A DNA stretch of 64,000 nt from Vigna angularis (lineage: Eukaryota > Streptophyta > Magnoliopsida > Fabales > Fabaceae), in the NCBI RefSeq assembly GCF_016808095.1, contig NC_068975.1, forward strand, positions 17,119,501 through 17,183,500, written 5' to 3'. How positions within the stretch are numbered: position 1 is the first letter of the stretch; the number at the start of each line of letters is the position of its first letter. Made by a program: the position numbers and the translations under genes. This document shows, piece after piece, positions 35,709 through 48,560 of the stretch. Below the pieces are notes generated by a model. That model was given only the letters and a program-made list of their open reading frames with translations. It was not told where the DNA came from and did not search any database.

Positions 35709-37362
35709 CTTTCCTTAAATTGTCTATGGATATTAATATTAATAGGATAACCATAACTAATGTGTGGTAACGGTATCTATATCAACCTTACAATAGCCCC
35801 CTATACACTATTTTGATAAAAAAAAAATATTTACAAGTTTAAAATGAATATGTATATCCATAATTTATTTAAATAGTACGATTTATTTTCACTTAATTCA
35901 ATGATAAATATACTCTTACTTTTAATTTTACACATTGCTAATTGAAATGAACAATCCTAGTCATGGATCTAGTCCTAAGAGAAAATATTTTCGGTTCGGC
36001 CTTTAGGGTTAAAGATTGGACTAAAATAGCGGAGTGTTTCATCCTACACCTCTACCATCTCATCCTACACTTCTAAAAATTTCATTTTTAACCTTCTAAC
36101 ATCTCATCCATATCCTTATTTTGCACCTCAACTTTTTCAAAAGTTTAATTTTTAACTTTAATAAATATCTTTTCATTTCTTTTTCTTTTTTTATTTAAAA
36201 CACTCTGCACCATCTTAATAATAATTAAATTTAAAATTCAAATATTATTTAATATAATTTTATATTTTATTAATTATTAAAACATAATTTATATTATAAT
36301 AATAGTTATATTAAAAATATAGCATAGAATAATTAAAATAAAATAAATAAAAATTATACTAAATAATATATTTAAATATATTAAATTATATTAAAATATT
36401 ACATTAAATTAAATAATTATTAAAATTTAAATAAAAACAAAATTTTAAAAACAATCGAATATCAAAGAAAATTATATTAAATAAAATATTTAAATACATT
36501 TAAATTATATTAAAATATTAAATTAAACTAAATAATTATTAAAATTTAAATAAAAAATAAAATTTTAAAAACAATTATTCATCGGATATGGATAAAGATA
36601 ACTTATCGGATGTATATATCTGATTAACAAATTTTAATTTGGTTTTTGTTTAAACTTTAATAATTATTAATTTAATTTAATTTAATATATTTAATGTGAT
36701 TTTAAATATTATTTTTATTTTCATTATTATTATTCTTATTTTAATTATTATTATTTTAATTTTTTTAATAAAACTATTATAAAAATATAAATCATATTTT
36801 AATAATTATTAAAATATAAATATAATAAATAATATTATAATTTTTATTTAAATTTAATATTTATTAAATTTTAAATAAAAAAACAAAAGTGTTAACATAT
36901 TTTACGGATTTTAAACAAGTTTTTAAAATTTGGTTTTTATTTAAAATTTAATAATTATTTAATTTATTTTATATAATTTAATATATTTGAATATATTAAA
37001 TCAAATTTATTATTATTATTATTTAATTATTATCATTATTATTAATATTATTTTTATTATTTTATTTTTATCTTTTTAATATAACTATTATTATAATATA
37101 AATCATATTTTAATAATTATTAAAATATAAAATTATATTAATAATATTTAAATTTTAAATTAAATTAAATTATTATTAAGGTGGTAAAGAGTTCTTTTAA
37201 TAAAAGAGAAAAAAATGAAAAAAATTTACTAAATTTAAAATGAAAGTTTTGAAAAAGTTAAAGATGAAGGAAAAGATGTTTAAAGGTTAAAAATGTAATT
37301 TTTGAAGATTAGTTGAAGATGTTGAAGATGTAGATGAAACATTCAATTAGCGACATCACTTA
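35709..37362 (-). repeat. Right arm of the large inverted repeat
   Basis: Reverse complement of 6,002-7,625 with moderate divergence; carries its own copy of the fold-back element at the same internal position and with the same flanking bases. Confidence 0.9.
36032..37344. mobile_element. AT-rich fold-back element (copy 2)
   Basis: Starts GAGTGTTTCATCCTACACC and ends ATGTAGATGAAACATTC. Flanked by AAATAGCG and AATTAGCG, the inverse of the duplication at copy 1 with one change. Ends are inverted relative to each other over several hundred bases. Non-coding. Confidence 0.72.
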
Positions 37363-37620
37363 GGCTCATGGGTCCAAAAAGTCTCACTAAAGAGCTTTTG
37401 CTTCCTGCAACCCCATTGTCCATTATTACTAATGGCTGACAGATAAAAGATGGGTGTTTCACCCTGCATTTCGGACTCTTTTATCTTGTATCTCCAATTT
37501 TCATAAATACATTTTAATTAATAGGGGTGGTTACACATTAAAACTGATTTGGTGAGATATTTTGTACTTGCATTACATGAAGCCTTCGAAACATTGAATA
37601 TATTGTTGAAAAAAACTATT

Positions 37621-37925
37621 AAACAAAAAAACATAAAATAATTCAAAACAACGAAACTTAATCAAAATATAAATAATTAATTCATTAAAACAAATGTTTA
37701 TCAAATAATTAAATTATATTATCAATAAAAATTATTATAAAAACAACAAACTTAAAACCGCAAAAGATATAAACAGCAAATTTATATAAAATAATTCAAA
37801 ACAACAAAACTTAATCAAAATATAAATAATCAATTCATTAAAAAAACATATGTATCAAATAATTAAATTTTATTAACAAAGAAAATTTAAAATAGCCAAT
37901 AATATAAACAACAAATTTATATAAC
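37621..37925. repeat. About 170-bp tandem duplication
   Basis: Two diverged copies, each with ATAAAATAATTCAAAACAAC, AAACTTAATCAAAATATAAA and ATCAAATAATTAAAT; the second begins near 37,785. Confidence 0.7.
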
Positions 37926-37945
37926 ATTAAATCATTAAAAAATAC

Positions 37946-38081
37946 TTGAATTAGAATTGGAAATGCGAGGGGCTGAATCGGATGTCGAAAACAGATTCAG
38001 TCTACATAGGATATTATGATGGAAGCAGAATTGGTTTTCCAAATTCGATAGAGCTCTCTCGCATTTCCAATGTCAATTCAA
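37946..38081 (+). other. Long imperfect hairpin (miRNA-precursor-like shape)
   Basis: The arm TTGAATTAGAATTGGAAATG CGAG at 37,946 pairs with 38,058-38,081 (the inverse reads TTGAATTGACATTGGAAATG CGAG). Partial pairing continues inwards through ATCG and GAAAAC to a loop of about ten bases near 38,012. Total 136 nt. Transcription is unproven, and the mature product, if any, is not one I recognise. Confidence 0.45.
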
Positions 38082-38789
38082 CTCATATCTGCCATCAAAC
38101 TCTCAAATAACTTCTAATTAGCTAAATCGTAATTCTACAACATTTTCTTATATCTACAATATACTATAATATTGAAAACAAATGTAACAAATCATTGCAC
38201 TAACCTTTGGACAGTGAGAATGAGCTAAAGCAACGAAAGAGAAAGACGAAGAACATTATGCCTGGATCCACCAACGAAACGAAGATCAACCACTCACGAA
38301 GAATAGAAACAAAGTTGTTGTGTGTGTTTGGAAGAAGAAAATGAAGTTGATGTGTGTTTGAAAGAAGGAGCAAAGCGAAGAGAGGATGAAAGGAGAAGAA
38401 TGAAATCAGAAGGAGAGAAAAAGAAATATCAACGTGAAGAATAACTCAAGACAGCTTTTTATCAAAACAAAATCTTTGACCATGATCATGACTAGTTTTT
38501 ATCATTTTTATAAAAATGTAAAACCTTTTTAAAAAGTTGATTTTGATATTATGTGAAATTTTGGAGGTAGAGGATGAAAGAGTTGGAAGTGCAGAATAAA
38601 ATCCCTGTTTAAAATATCCTGTCTAACACACTAGCAAAGAAAAATTTATTTCAAAAAGTTTTTGTTGGAATATGTGTTTTGAAAATTTTATTCTAAAAAT
38701 ATGTTTTTGGAAAATATGGGTTTTGAAACTCTTATTATAAAAATCTCATTTCAAAAATATTCATTATGCAAATTGTATTTCAAAAATTA

Positions 38790-41433
38790 TGTAACATTCC
38801 ATTTTAATAGTATAAAACTACCAAAATGAAATGTTACATAGATGCTAAAAGAACAAATAGGTAAAACAAACCTCGCTCAAAGAAGAGATCTACTTTTGTA
38901 GATCTATCTAACAACTCATCTGCTACTCCCTCACCTCAAGCTGGAACAACTGAAAAGGTGAATCCCTAAGCTCACACCATTAGGTGATCATCGCAAAAGA
39001 GAAACAACAAACAACATACAACACAAAAGCAAGGGTAAGCTAGATTTAAAAAGAATTCATAGATTGATATAACATACAACATATACATGAGTATTCATGC
39101 AAAATAAACTAGTTCAAAACATCCTAACATGTTATGACTTAGACTTGACTGTCCGGACTTAGAATGATTGCCGAGCTATGGCGAGTTGTGCACTCATGGT
39201 GGCCTCTACTGCTTTGCAAAGTCATTGCTAATGGGTTTCACCCTACCACACTCACGAGGTTAGTCTTTTTCGGGCCTTGAGGCATATTGGAAGCCCCCAA
39301 GATTAAGAACTCCTGCTATTGCTCACGACATGGTTCAATCCTCTCTACTTGAGAATGAAAGACCATTGGAATTTCAGGATAACCCCCAAGACTGAGCTCC
39401 CTACAATCATTCTAAACAAACTTGAATCTCACCTAGAGATTCCACTTTGAACTTACTTTCATCACTTTGAAACCACACTTTAGTTCCATTTGAATCACAA
39501 TTTATCTCTTTGATACATATATAACTCAATACACCCTCGTACATAATCCAAGATAAATTGCCACATCATTCAAATCAAACAAGAAGACATAAGAAAAGTG
39601 TAAAATAAAACCTAGACCAGTCGCTAAGCGCATACCCTCGCTAAGCGAAACCCACCAAATAGTGGATTAGACCCTCAACTCACTCGCTCAGCGCACATCA
39701 TTCGCTCAGCGCACACCATTCGCTTAACGAATAAAACTGACAGTGCTCCCAGACCCCAACAATTCGCTCAATGCACACCATTCGCTCAGCGAATAAAACT
39801 GACAGTGCTCCCAGACCCCAATAATTTGCTCAGTGCACACCATTCGCTTAGCGAATGTCCTTAGACAGACAACCCACCTCTATCATTACTCGCTGAGCGA
39901 ATCCACTCGCTCAACAAGTCTGCATAATTCTATAGCACCAAATATGCATAATTACGCAACCTACACCAAATTTACCAATTCTGACTAATTTTCCCAACTT
40001 CTAACTCTCCTAGATTGTGTTATACACTCAATTAAACTTAACTAAGTGTGTTTAAACCTTTCTAATATCAATCTAGACAAGTAGCCTCAAGATTTCACCC
40101 AAAAACTCAACTTATAGACCCAACTTGAATTTTACCCTTTGTGGCACAATTTCAAGTAACTTAGGGACTCTAGCAAGTCCTATATAACTCACCAAGACTC
40201 CCCAAACTGATCATACAAGCACAGAACCTACAACTCAAATTTTCACTAGTCCACTTCCTAAGAATTGAGTTCTCAACCAAGTTGAACTCTACCTAATCAC
40301 TACCACTCAAACACAACTCATATTTCTACCATTATAGACGTTTGAACATGACATAACCCAGCTCATACTCAACCTCAACTGTATAAAAGTACTTCACCAA
40401 CCATTTCTTAATATATTCTTACTCAAGAACTCATTTCTAGACCAAATAACCTACAACCCAAAAATCTCTTTTTCTTTCAACAATTCAATCAACACAAATC
40501 ACTTCAACAATGCAAATTCAACATCTCACACACATTCAAACAAATTCCTCAAGTTATACACATCCATCATTACAATGCATCAACTTCACTACTTTACTTC
40601 CATCATCACTATCACACAATAACATTTTTCATCCCAACAACTCAGAATTCACAAACTATTAAAAACATATTGCATACTTAAATTTAAAAGTAAATATCTA
40701 GCTTCCCTTACCTCAATGAGACGCTACACAACGCTAGAAAACCCCAACCGAATGCTTGCATCGCAAGGAAACTCTAGAAAACCTACAAATCACCGATTGG
40801 TGATAGGAAATCAACCTTAGAACCTAAATTGAACTAAGAATCAAGAAATAAGAACTCTCTTCACATGCAAAAACAGATTCTTTTGCATGCTCACAGATTT
40901 GGGGAAAAATTTAAGGAAAGGGAACGAAAATTACTTGCTTTGATCAACAATCTGATCGGGCAGACAGGTAAACCTTGACGTTGTGATCATCTAGGCACCT
41001 CCTGATCATCAAATAAATGACTTGAGATCAAGAACTCTTAGAGAGAAGGTAAAGAACTCTAGAAAAGTGGTTTCTAGAGAGATGATACGTTTTAAAATAA
41101 TGAAACTCGTTTATAACAAAACTAATTATAATAAAATCGTTTAATATTAAAATAATCAAGTCGCACTATTTTTAGACTACCACATCTTCTAAAATATGGT
41201 TATTTTAAAATGATTGGGGGTGGCCAAATAATTATGGGAATGGAGGAAGAAAAGACCAACCTGTGTTATAATGAATTTTAAGCTTTGTTGGCACATTTGA
41301 AATACAGGAGAAATTGAGTAAAAATAGAGTTAGAAATGGAAATTCTGTGATTGAAAAAAATTAGAGAAAAGATAAATTAAAAAGGCTAAGTTTTACGTTA
41401 AAATAGTAAGAAAACAATGGAAAACGACTTACA
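38790..41433 (-). repeat. LTR-like relic (family A, copy 3)
   Basis: On the minus strand starts TGTAAGTCG (41,433), later has TAGCTTACCCTTGCTTTTGT and GCGATGATCACC, and ends GGAATGTTACA (38,790). These match the family landmarks. The flanks (AATTA left, TTACT right) do not duplicate each other, so one boundary may be wrong or rearranged. Non-coding. Confidence 0.55.
39683..39865. repeat. CpG-containing palindromic minisatellite
   Basis: A unit of about 62-70 bases, about 2.7 copies, with CCATTCGCTCAGCGAATAAA, CTGACAGTGCTCCCAGACCC and then a looser TTCGCTCAATGCACACC. Core TTCGCTNAGCGAA is a palindrome; related single motifs run from 39,615 to 39,915. Confidence 0.85.
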
Positions 41434-42921
41434 TTACTTGGGACTTGTAAGTTGTGTGTCAAAAGGAATAGTAAATCAACGAAGGGATAATTTTGGGTTT
41501 ATTTTGACGAACTCTGTTAATAAACACTTCTAAAAGAAAAAATTTAAAATTAATGATTTTATTATTGAAAACTGTTTTATGCACACTTGAATTTTTTTTT
41601 ACATAAGTTATTTGTAAGTTATAATAAATTAATTTAATTTTTTTCTTCTAAAATGTTTATAAAAAACTTTTTCATCCATTATTAAAAACTATATTTTAAG
41701 TTGTATTAAATGTATTTTGGAATCCAAATTATGAAAGTTTGAAATTCATATAATTAAGTTTGCAATTTGAATACACTTGTCTCTTTTAAAGAGATAGCGT
41801 GTATCAGAAAACATTTGATCCCTCAATCATTTAGGATAATAATATTTTCTGGTAAGGATTGTAAATAGTTAAAACTTAAAATTTAATAATTAATGTTTAT
41901 CATAATCAAAGTATTTTGAAGATTAAAAAATCTAAATTAAAAAAATGACATAATTAATAAAGGACCATTTATTAATCAACTACTAAACTAACATAACCTC
42001 AACCAACACGAAAGTTTACCTAAAACGACCTATTTATATAAATAATTACATTTGACCTTGATACTTCCATAAAACCAACCACACAGAGTGGGTTCAATCT
42101 ATTTAAAATTCTTGTAGATGTTGAATGGTTTATCATTGTCTTCTTCAAACTTTGAATTTTTTTGTAGAACTTACACTTAAATATTCACAAATATACAGTG
42201 ATATAAGAATGATTAACACGAGAATCTAAATCAATATTTAAATACATTTTTTATTCTCAATAATTTTCGTAATAGTTCGATTTTAGTTTTCCAAATTTTT
42301 ATTGTCACTTTAATTTGTTAGACATTACAAATATGTAACTTTAGAGCTATTTCAACCGGATATATGTTGCTGAAAAAAAAATGTAAAATGTGAATCCTAG
42401 GATGCATACTCAATTTTAATTCAATAGAAAATATAAGGCACAATTAGATGATAAAATTTAAATAAATGAAAAAGCAGTACATCTTTTTTTGGAAAGACTA
42501 TAAATAATAGATGTATAGCATTCAATTCTTTATTTATTATAAAATCACCTTTTTAAATTATTATTTTTTTGCATTTTCACTAAATTAGATTGTCACTTTT
42601 TGTTTTAACTTTCAGATCTCATATTTAAAATATAGAAAAAGATAAATCAATATTAATTTTTTAAATTAGGTAAATTCCAGATTCCTTATATTATATTTTC
42701 TTCTTTTTTTCAATTTTTTTTCTTTATATGTGGTTGGATCCATCCCAAGAGTTGCATCAACTTAGAAATAGGAACTTTTCAATTATATTAAGCCAGTTTA
42801 ATACTTAGATTCCTTGTTTTTGTTAGGGTTAGTCCAACCTAGTGTTTGGCTTGTCAAAAGTTGAAGGGTGAAAATCTTTGTCTCTTCCACTAGTGTTTTC
42901 TTTCTTTCTTTTTCTTATAAA

Positions 42922-42958
<37 letters not shown>

Positions 42959-43442
42959 GATATAAATATTTTTAAAATTAATTAATATTTCTAATTAAAC
43001 AAATTAAATTATTTCATAAATTTCATTACAATTAGTAATTAAAATTTAATTTAATAGGTGTTCTTAAAGGAAGGATTAATTAATTAATTAATTATATATA
43101 TATATAATCCAACCAATATACATATAACTGTTTCAAGTTTAATTGGGCAACCAGATAAATAGAGTTATAACTTCTAAACAAACTTGAAGAGATCAATTTA
43201 GCAAACTTTAGGGAAAACTAAGATATCGAGTTTGGAAAGTTAGTTTTAGTTTATGTATATAGTGTCACCTTGACTGGAACAGAAACCAAGATTCAACATG
43301 AGAAAACCTACGCTGAACGAGCTTCAACACATTCCACTGTACCAAATCACATGATGTAGAAACAAACGAATATATAATAAAACGGTTGTTTTCTACTAAC
43401 AACAAAATAAAATAAATCCAGTAAGGATATATATTTGAGATG
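41434..43442. other. AT-rich, no gene recognised
   Basis: No coding content or element ends identified; short (TA)n at 42,930-42,955 and 43,092-43,106. Confidence 0.5.
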
Positions 43443-45750
43443 TGTTGGATTAGATTTATGTATAAAAAAAATTTAAGCTACTCAATCTTATTTTGTTTCA
43501 TTTAACCTAGATAGGAATGAGTCTTCTAGGTTAAAAGAGTGTATAAAAATAGTAACATTTGGAGGAGAGAAGATTTGTTAGCATATTTATCATATATGTT
43601 CATCAGAGTGAAATTTTGACAGGAGCTTCATAATATAAGGTTTTCATTTTAACTATCGGAAGTTTCTAGTTAGAGAAATCAGTATGGCATTGTTGCTCTA
43701 CTTTAACTTTTTCTTTTTTTGTTCTTTATATTTGAGAACATTATAGATTTAATGTATTGATTGCTTCTTACATATTTTTTTTTATTTGAATTTTTATACC
43801 TATATCTTTGTGGAGCTTAATTTACTGTGCTTGTGAGTTTTTACTTATATTATTGAGAGAATTTTCTCACATTAAAAATATTGGTGTTCTAGTTTGAGAT
43901 TATTGCTATTCCTAGTAGATTCTTGCAAATTTTAAGAAATTATTTTCACTAATGTATTTTTGGTTGTTGTATTGTTCTCCCATCGTAATGATACCAAAGC
44001 TCTTTGATTTGGGGTTACATTTACTTGAATGATGAAGACAAATACAGAGGTGAATGCTTTAAATGGCAAACATTATCATTTGTGGAAGTGCAAGGTGAAA
44101 GACTTATTGTTTGTGAAAAAATTGTATATTTTCATCCTTGGAAGCCGAATTTTTTCATATGAAAAATGGAACTTCAAGCACCAATAAATGTATGGTTTTA
44201 TTAGATAATATATGGAAGACAATATTTATAATCACATTTCTAATGAGACACGTGCTAGAACTTTGTGGACAAAGATTCGGTCTTTGTATCCTTCTAAATC
44301 AGACAATAATAAATTATATTTGTTGAATTGTTTGATGAATTTGAAGTACATAAGATTTCTTTTACTTTAGATAATTTAAATGAGTTTCAATGGCTCCTAG
44401 ATCAACAATCAATGATTAGTATCAATTTTGATAATGATATTTTGGAATTATGACTATTGAATACTCCACTAGAGTCTTAGGAGATATTTTAGGATTCAAT
44501 TACAAACTCAATCCCTTTCTTCCTAAATGGAAAATGATGAAGCTCTTAATAAAGATAAAAGAAGGAATACACATGGTTCTTCATCTCAATTTGAGGTGTT
44601 TGTTACAAAACATAAGCTGTGAAGTAAAAAACAACAATCGAAGGGTAGTAGAGAGAAAAACAAGAACAAGTCCAAGTCAAAATACACGAATGTGGACTTT
44701 CATTATCGTAATAAACATAAGCACATTAAAAAGGAGAACAAAGGAAAGAAGGTAAAATAGAAAGAGAATGATCACGATGATCATGATTATGTTACTACTA
44801 CCACTACAGGTAGTAATCTTGTTATTCTTTGTGACTATGAGTCTATTAATCTTGTTTCTGATGAGAACCTTGTGATAATTGATAACAATTATACACTGCA
44901 TGTTACACGGAGGAAGAAGTTCTTCATATCTTACATTTTGGTGATTTTGGAGTGTTAAAGATGGGTAATGATGAAATGTTAAAACTTGTTGGTGCTAGTG
45001 ATGGCATATTGCAAACCAACATGAGAGTATAGTTATTATTTAAAGGAGTCAAATGATGCTCATTTTAATAAGATCTTTGTGCATTTGTCTAATGATATTA
45101 GTTGTGACAATCACTTTGGTTTCGGTAAATGGGAGCTAACTAAAGGCAACTTGGTTATGGCTAAAGGGGAGAAAAAATCTAAATTGTATTATACTAAAGG
45201 TATGGTTACTAAAGACAGTGTAATGTTATGTATATGAAAACATCTTTGTGACACGGAAGGCTTGGTCAAATAAGTGAAAAATATCTCAATTGGTTAGCCA
45301 AAAATGATGTGCTTTAGGATTGAAGAGTGTAGAGTTAGAAAAATGTTCTCATTGCATAGATGATAAAAAAATCAAAGTATCCTTTAACAAGCATCCTCCT
45401 TCAAGGAAGTCACAATTACTTGAATTTGTGCATTCTGAAGCTTGTGACCCATTGTTGAAGGTAAAGTCGTTTAGTAGTTCAGTTCACTTTGTTACTATTA
45501 ATGATTTATAGGTCTGCGCACTTCAACGAAAGAATCAAGTACTTGAAAAGTTTAGAGAATTTAATGCTTTAGTTGAGAGGCAACTAGGTAAGAAGATAAA
45601 ATGCATTTATAATGGTAATGGTAGTGAGTATCGTGGAGCCTTTGATATTTATTGCAATCGACATAATATTAGACATGAAATGACTTCTTCTAAAACTGCT
45701 CCCTTGAATGGTTTAGCAGAAAGGATGTACAAAATTTTAATTCAACTAAA
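43443..45750 (+). pseudogene. Tork/TNT1-like Ty1/copia relic, gag to integrase
   Basis: A presumed LTR begins TGTTGGATTAGATTTATG at 43,443; a primer-site-like GATACCAAAGCTC is at about 43,990. Gag starts near 44,029 (NTEVNALNGKHYHLWKCKVK). The zinc knuckle has decayed to DFHYRNKHKHIKKE, with its Cys residues replaced. Protease-region remnants: LHVTRRKKFFISYI (about 44,895) and GKWELTKGNLVMAKGEK (about 45,130). GAG-pre-integrase at 45,320-45,511: KCSHCIDDKKIKVSFNKHPP SRK. Integrase pieces to 45,745: LVERQLGKKIKCIYNGNGSE with Asn where the second Asp is expected, then NIRHEMTSSKTAPLNGLAER. Many stops; no reverse transcriptase follows. Confidence 0.8.
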
Positions 45751-46322
45751 ACCCTCAAATGATGAACTAAAAATACAAAATTAAAATAAATATATAAAAC
45801 AACCCCAAATTTACAATTAAACATTTAGAAAGTACAATCACAATACAATAAAATTATGAAATTTTGTACACAATATATGTTACTACTCTTATCCCAAAAA
45901 TTATGGTTTTATTTTTGCACTAAGGCCACACTTTTGTGGAGTTCACATGCATAATATAGATAATGTTTTTAGTATAAGAGTATATGGATAAATTTTCCAT
46001 ATCCCATTATAAAATATATTTTTTTTCATTAAATCTTCTCCTTACAAATCAAGCTCCACTAGGATCAAATGTGAGTACAAGAGAGTTAAATCAAAAGCAC
46101 AAATAAGTTCCTACAACCAACTAATAATAATGTTTTCAAAAATGAAAAGAAAAAGAAGAGAAACCTAAAATAAAGCAATATTGCAAGACTAATTTCTCTA
46201 ATCATAGGCTTTTAAGATCATAGTGTTCAAAATGAAGAACCATATCCGATAAACCTATTGTGAAAAGTTTAGTAGAATCCAATGATTAATGAAGCAAAAA
46301 TCTCAATTTTATTGGGGTGATG
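45751..46322. other. Unassigned flank of the solo LTR
   Basis: No supported frame. Together with sequence after 47,513 it formed one continuous stretch before the solo LTR inserted. Confidence 0.45.
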
Positions 46323-46572
46323 TGTTAGGAAAACAGGTGATGTTTTGATGATGATAAAATCAAGGATGAGGATGAAAACAAGTCCAATAATTCAACATAC
46401 AAAAGATAGTGGAAGACTTGTAATTTTCAAAGTAAAGCTTTTGTAATAAGTCTAGATTTAATGTATAGGACTTAGTTTAAGAGTAGAAATTGTGTTTTCC
46501 AAAACCACTATAGCACATCACTATAGAACAACATTGTAGCAAACCAATGTAGTAAAACATTATTCACGTGAA

Positions 46573-46806
46573 TAGTAAAATAATCGATTATTATAGGAAA
46601 TAATTGATTATCACACGCTACTTTTGGAAAACTCTTGCATTTGACAATAATCGATTATTAGGGACAATAATCGGTTAGTCCTAATCGATTATCACTCAAA
46701 ATAATCGATTATCATGTGAGCAGTTGGAGTTTTTAGCTATTAGACTATCTGTTAAACTTGTCCTTTTGTGAATAATTGATTACCAACAGTAGATAATCGA
46801 TTATTA
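46573..46806 (+). repeat. Array of AATCGATTA palindromes (U3 of solo LTR)
   Basis: About eight exact or one-change copies of TAATCGATTA within 235 bases, irregularly spaced, all upstream of the TATA box. Confidence 0.9.
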
Positions 46807-47009
46807 CAGTAAAAATGGATGAAAACGAAGATTTAGAGGTGTTCATGGCTTGAGTCTATAAATAGACTCTCATTTCTTATTCTAGGACATCTAGAACACT
46901 GAACATATTGTGAACTCTTTTGAGAAAGCTAAAGTTCTTGTGAAACTCTCTAGAGGCTTGGGAAACTTGGTGTTGGTAGAGCCATTGAAGTGCTATTGTT
47001 GTTGCTAAG

Positions 47010-47215
47010 GAAAAACCTGTCATCCTTTGTATGTCGAAGGAGGTGTAAAAGAAGTGTTCATCCTTTGCTTGTCAGAGGAGGTGTTTTGAGGTAACTGTCA
47101 TCTTCTGTGTGTCGGAGGAAGTTTTCATCCTTCATGGAGCATCGAAGGAGGTGTTCATCCCTTGTGGTTTCAAGGGAAGTGAGTCTTATCTTTTGTGCGT
47201 CAAAAGAGATGTTTT
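47010..47215 (+). repeat. Hairpin-like tandem repeat
   Basis: Five variants of (T)CATCCTTTG...TGTCGAAGGAGG, each able to fold on itself (CATCCTT against AAGGAGG), about 35-45 bases apart, downstream of the TATA box and so probably in the LTR transcript. Confidence 0.8.
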
Positions 47216-47513
47216 CTAAACCTATAAACTTGTATTTGTGTGATTGTACGTTTATTGGTTTTGTGATAGTGAATTGTTAATCTTGGTTTGAGATTAACAA
47301 CTGGACGTAGGATTTAAGATCTAAACTAGTATAAAATTACTTGTGCAAATCTCTCTTTCTCTACATTCTTTAATGTTAATGTTATTATTTACTAAGTAAG
47401 AGAGAAGTAAAATAACTTTTAAAGCACAAGAAATCAATTCATCATGCCATCTTGGTTATTGTCCAATTACCATGCAAAAACAACCATTTTGTTGTTGTTG
47501 CTCTGACATGATG

Positions 47514-48560
47514 TAGTGATTATGCCAACAAATTTTCTCTCTCTTTTCTTTCTTCAAAAGGTTGCAACTTTTACACACTCCCTTGACCTAGAAGACCATC
47601 TTCACTTTGGTTAAGTGAAATAAAATGAGTTTGACTAGATTGAACTTTTTAGACACATAGAGCCCAACCCAACACATCTCCCCCTTCACAACTTTGTGGA
47701 GATAATGGTCAATTCAATGATCTTACAACTTAGCACATTTATGACCAGTGACATTTTCACCCTAGGTGGAAAAATCTCATTAAGATCATCATCCTTTTTC
47801 TGTTTAGAACATTTCACCAATAATTTGGTCTTATACATTGGAGACATAAAATTAGCCTCAATTTCACCCTATAAATTCATATGTTCTCTAAAGCTCTTTT
47901 GCCTATAGGTAATTTTACCAAGTTATAAGTGTGATTATCATGTAAAGATTTCATCACATCTCACATTACATTCAACCACTTTTAGTTTTCTTCACTTTCC
48001 AAAGCTTATTTAAATTATTTAGGTTTTCCACAATCAATCATTTTTATATACTCACCAAAAGAATACTTAGAAGATGGTTATATCAACCTCTCCTAGAAAA
48101 GGCATGTGGTAATTAAGGTGTATCACCAAGATAATCATTATGTAATGTATCATGTTTCTCTTGAGCATCATCCATTGGAACATCTACTTCATTTCCAACC
48201 AATTGATCATCAACATCATCATTTTGAAAAGAAAATTTGGTTGAGAAGGGTTTGACAACAATATGAAGACTGATGTGTATTCTATAGGGTCAAGTTTGTG
48301 AGTTGGTTGCCACTATAGTGTGATAAATTTGCAAGGTCGAATGAAAAGAAAAATAAATTAAGGTTATGGAATTTCTGTGAGATAAAATAGTGTATGGGTG
48401 TTGTGTGGAGGTTGTGAATGTTGCAATTGCCACTCTCTAGGTTTTCACATGGAAGGAAGCACATGGTGGAGCAACACGCTAGAGAAGCCTTTATGATGAC
48501 CATCGTGGGCGATGACAACAACTCATGGAATCCTAAGGTTTGTGAAAAACGAAAAGAGAA
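47514..48560 (-). pseudogene. Possible copia pol linker relic
   Basis: One stretch on the minus strand (about 48,260 down to 48,104) reads VVKPFSTKFSFQNDDVDDQL and then an acidic Asp/Asn-rich segment ending at a stop. Such acidic linkers lie between integrase and reverse transcriptase in copia elements. No catalytic motif supports it; it could be chance. Confidence 0.25.

Larger units (their letters stand above)
37450..38610. mobile_element. TIR-bounded segment, same end style as the fold-back elements
   Basis: The left edge TGGGTGTTTCACCCTGCATT and, inverted, the right edge (GGGATTTTATTCTGCACTTC on the minus strand) are similar over about 50 bases, in the style of fold-back copies 1 and 2 (GTGTTTCATCCTACACC). 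The interior contains a tandem repeat, a long hairpin, and an A/G-rich stretch (38,220-38,440). No transposase. Target duplication not resolved. Confidence 0.4.
46323..47508 (+). mobile_element. Solo LTR, 1,186 bp, TSD TGATG
   Basis: Starts TGTTAGGAAAACAG and ends GCTCTGACA. The 5 bases TGATG are present on both sides (46,318-46,322 and 47,509-47,513), so both ends are fixed. A TATA box (GTCTATAAATAGACTC) is at about 46,853-46,868. There is no internal region, so it is the product of recombination between two LTRs. It carries a palindrome array upstream of the TATA box and a hairpin-forming tandem repeat downstream. Confidence 0.9.

Noticed and set aside
38790..41433. Calling this LTR a clean solo insertion
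   Set aside because: The flanks AATTA and TTACT are not a duplication, so one end is uncertain.
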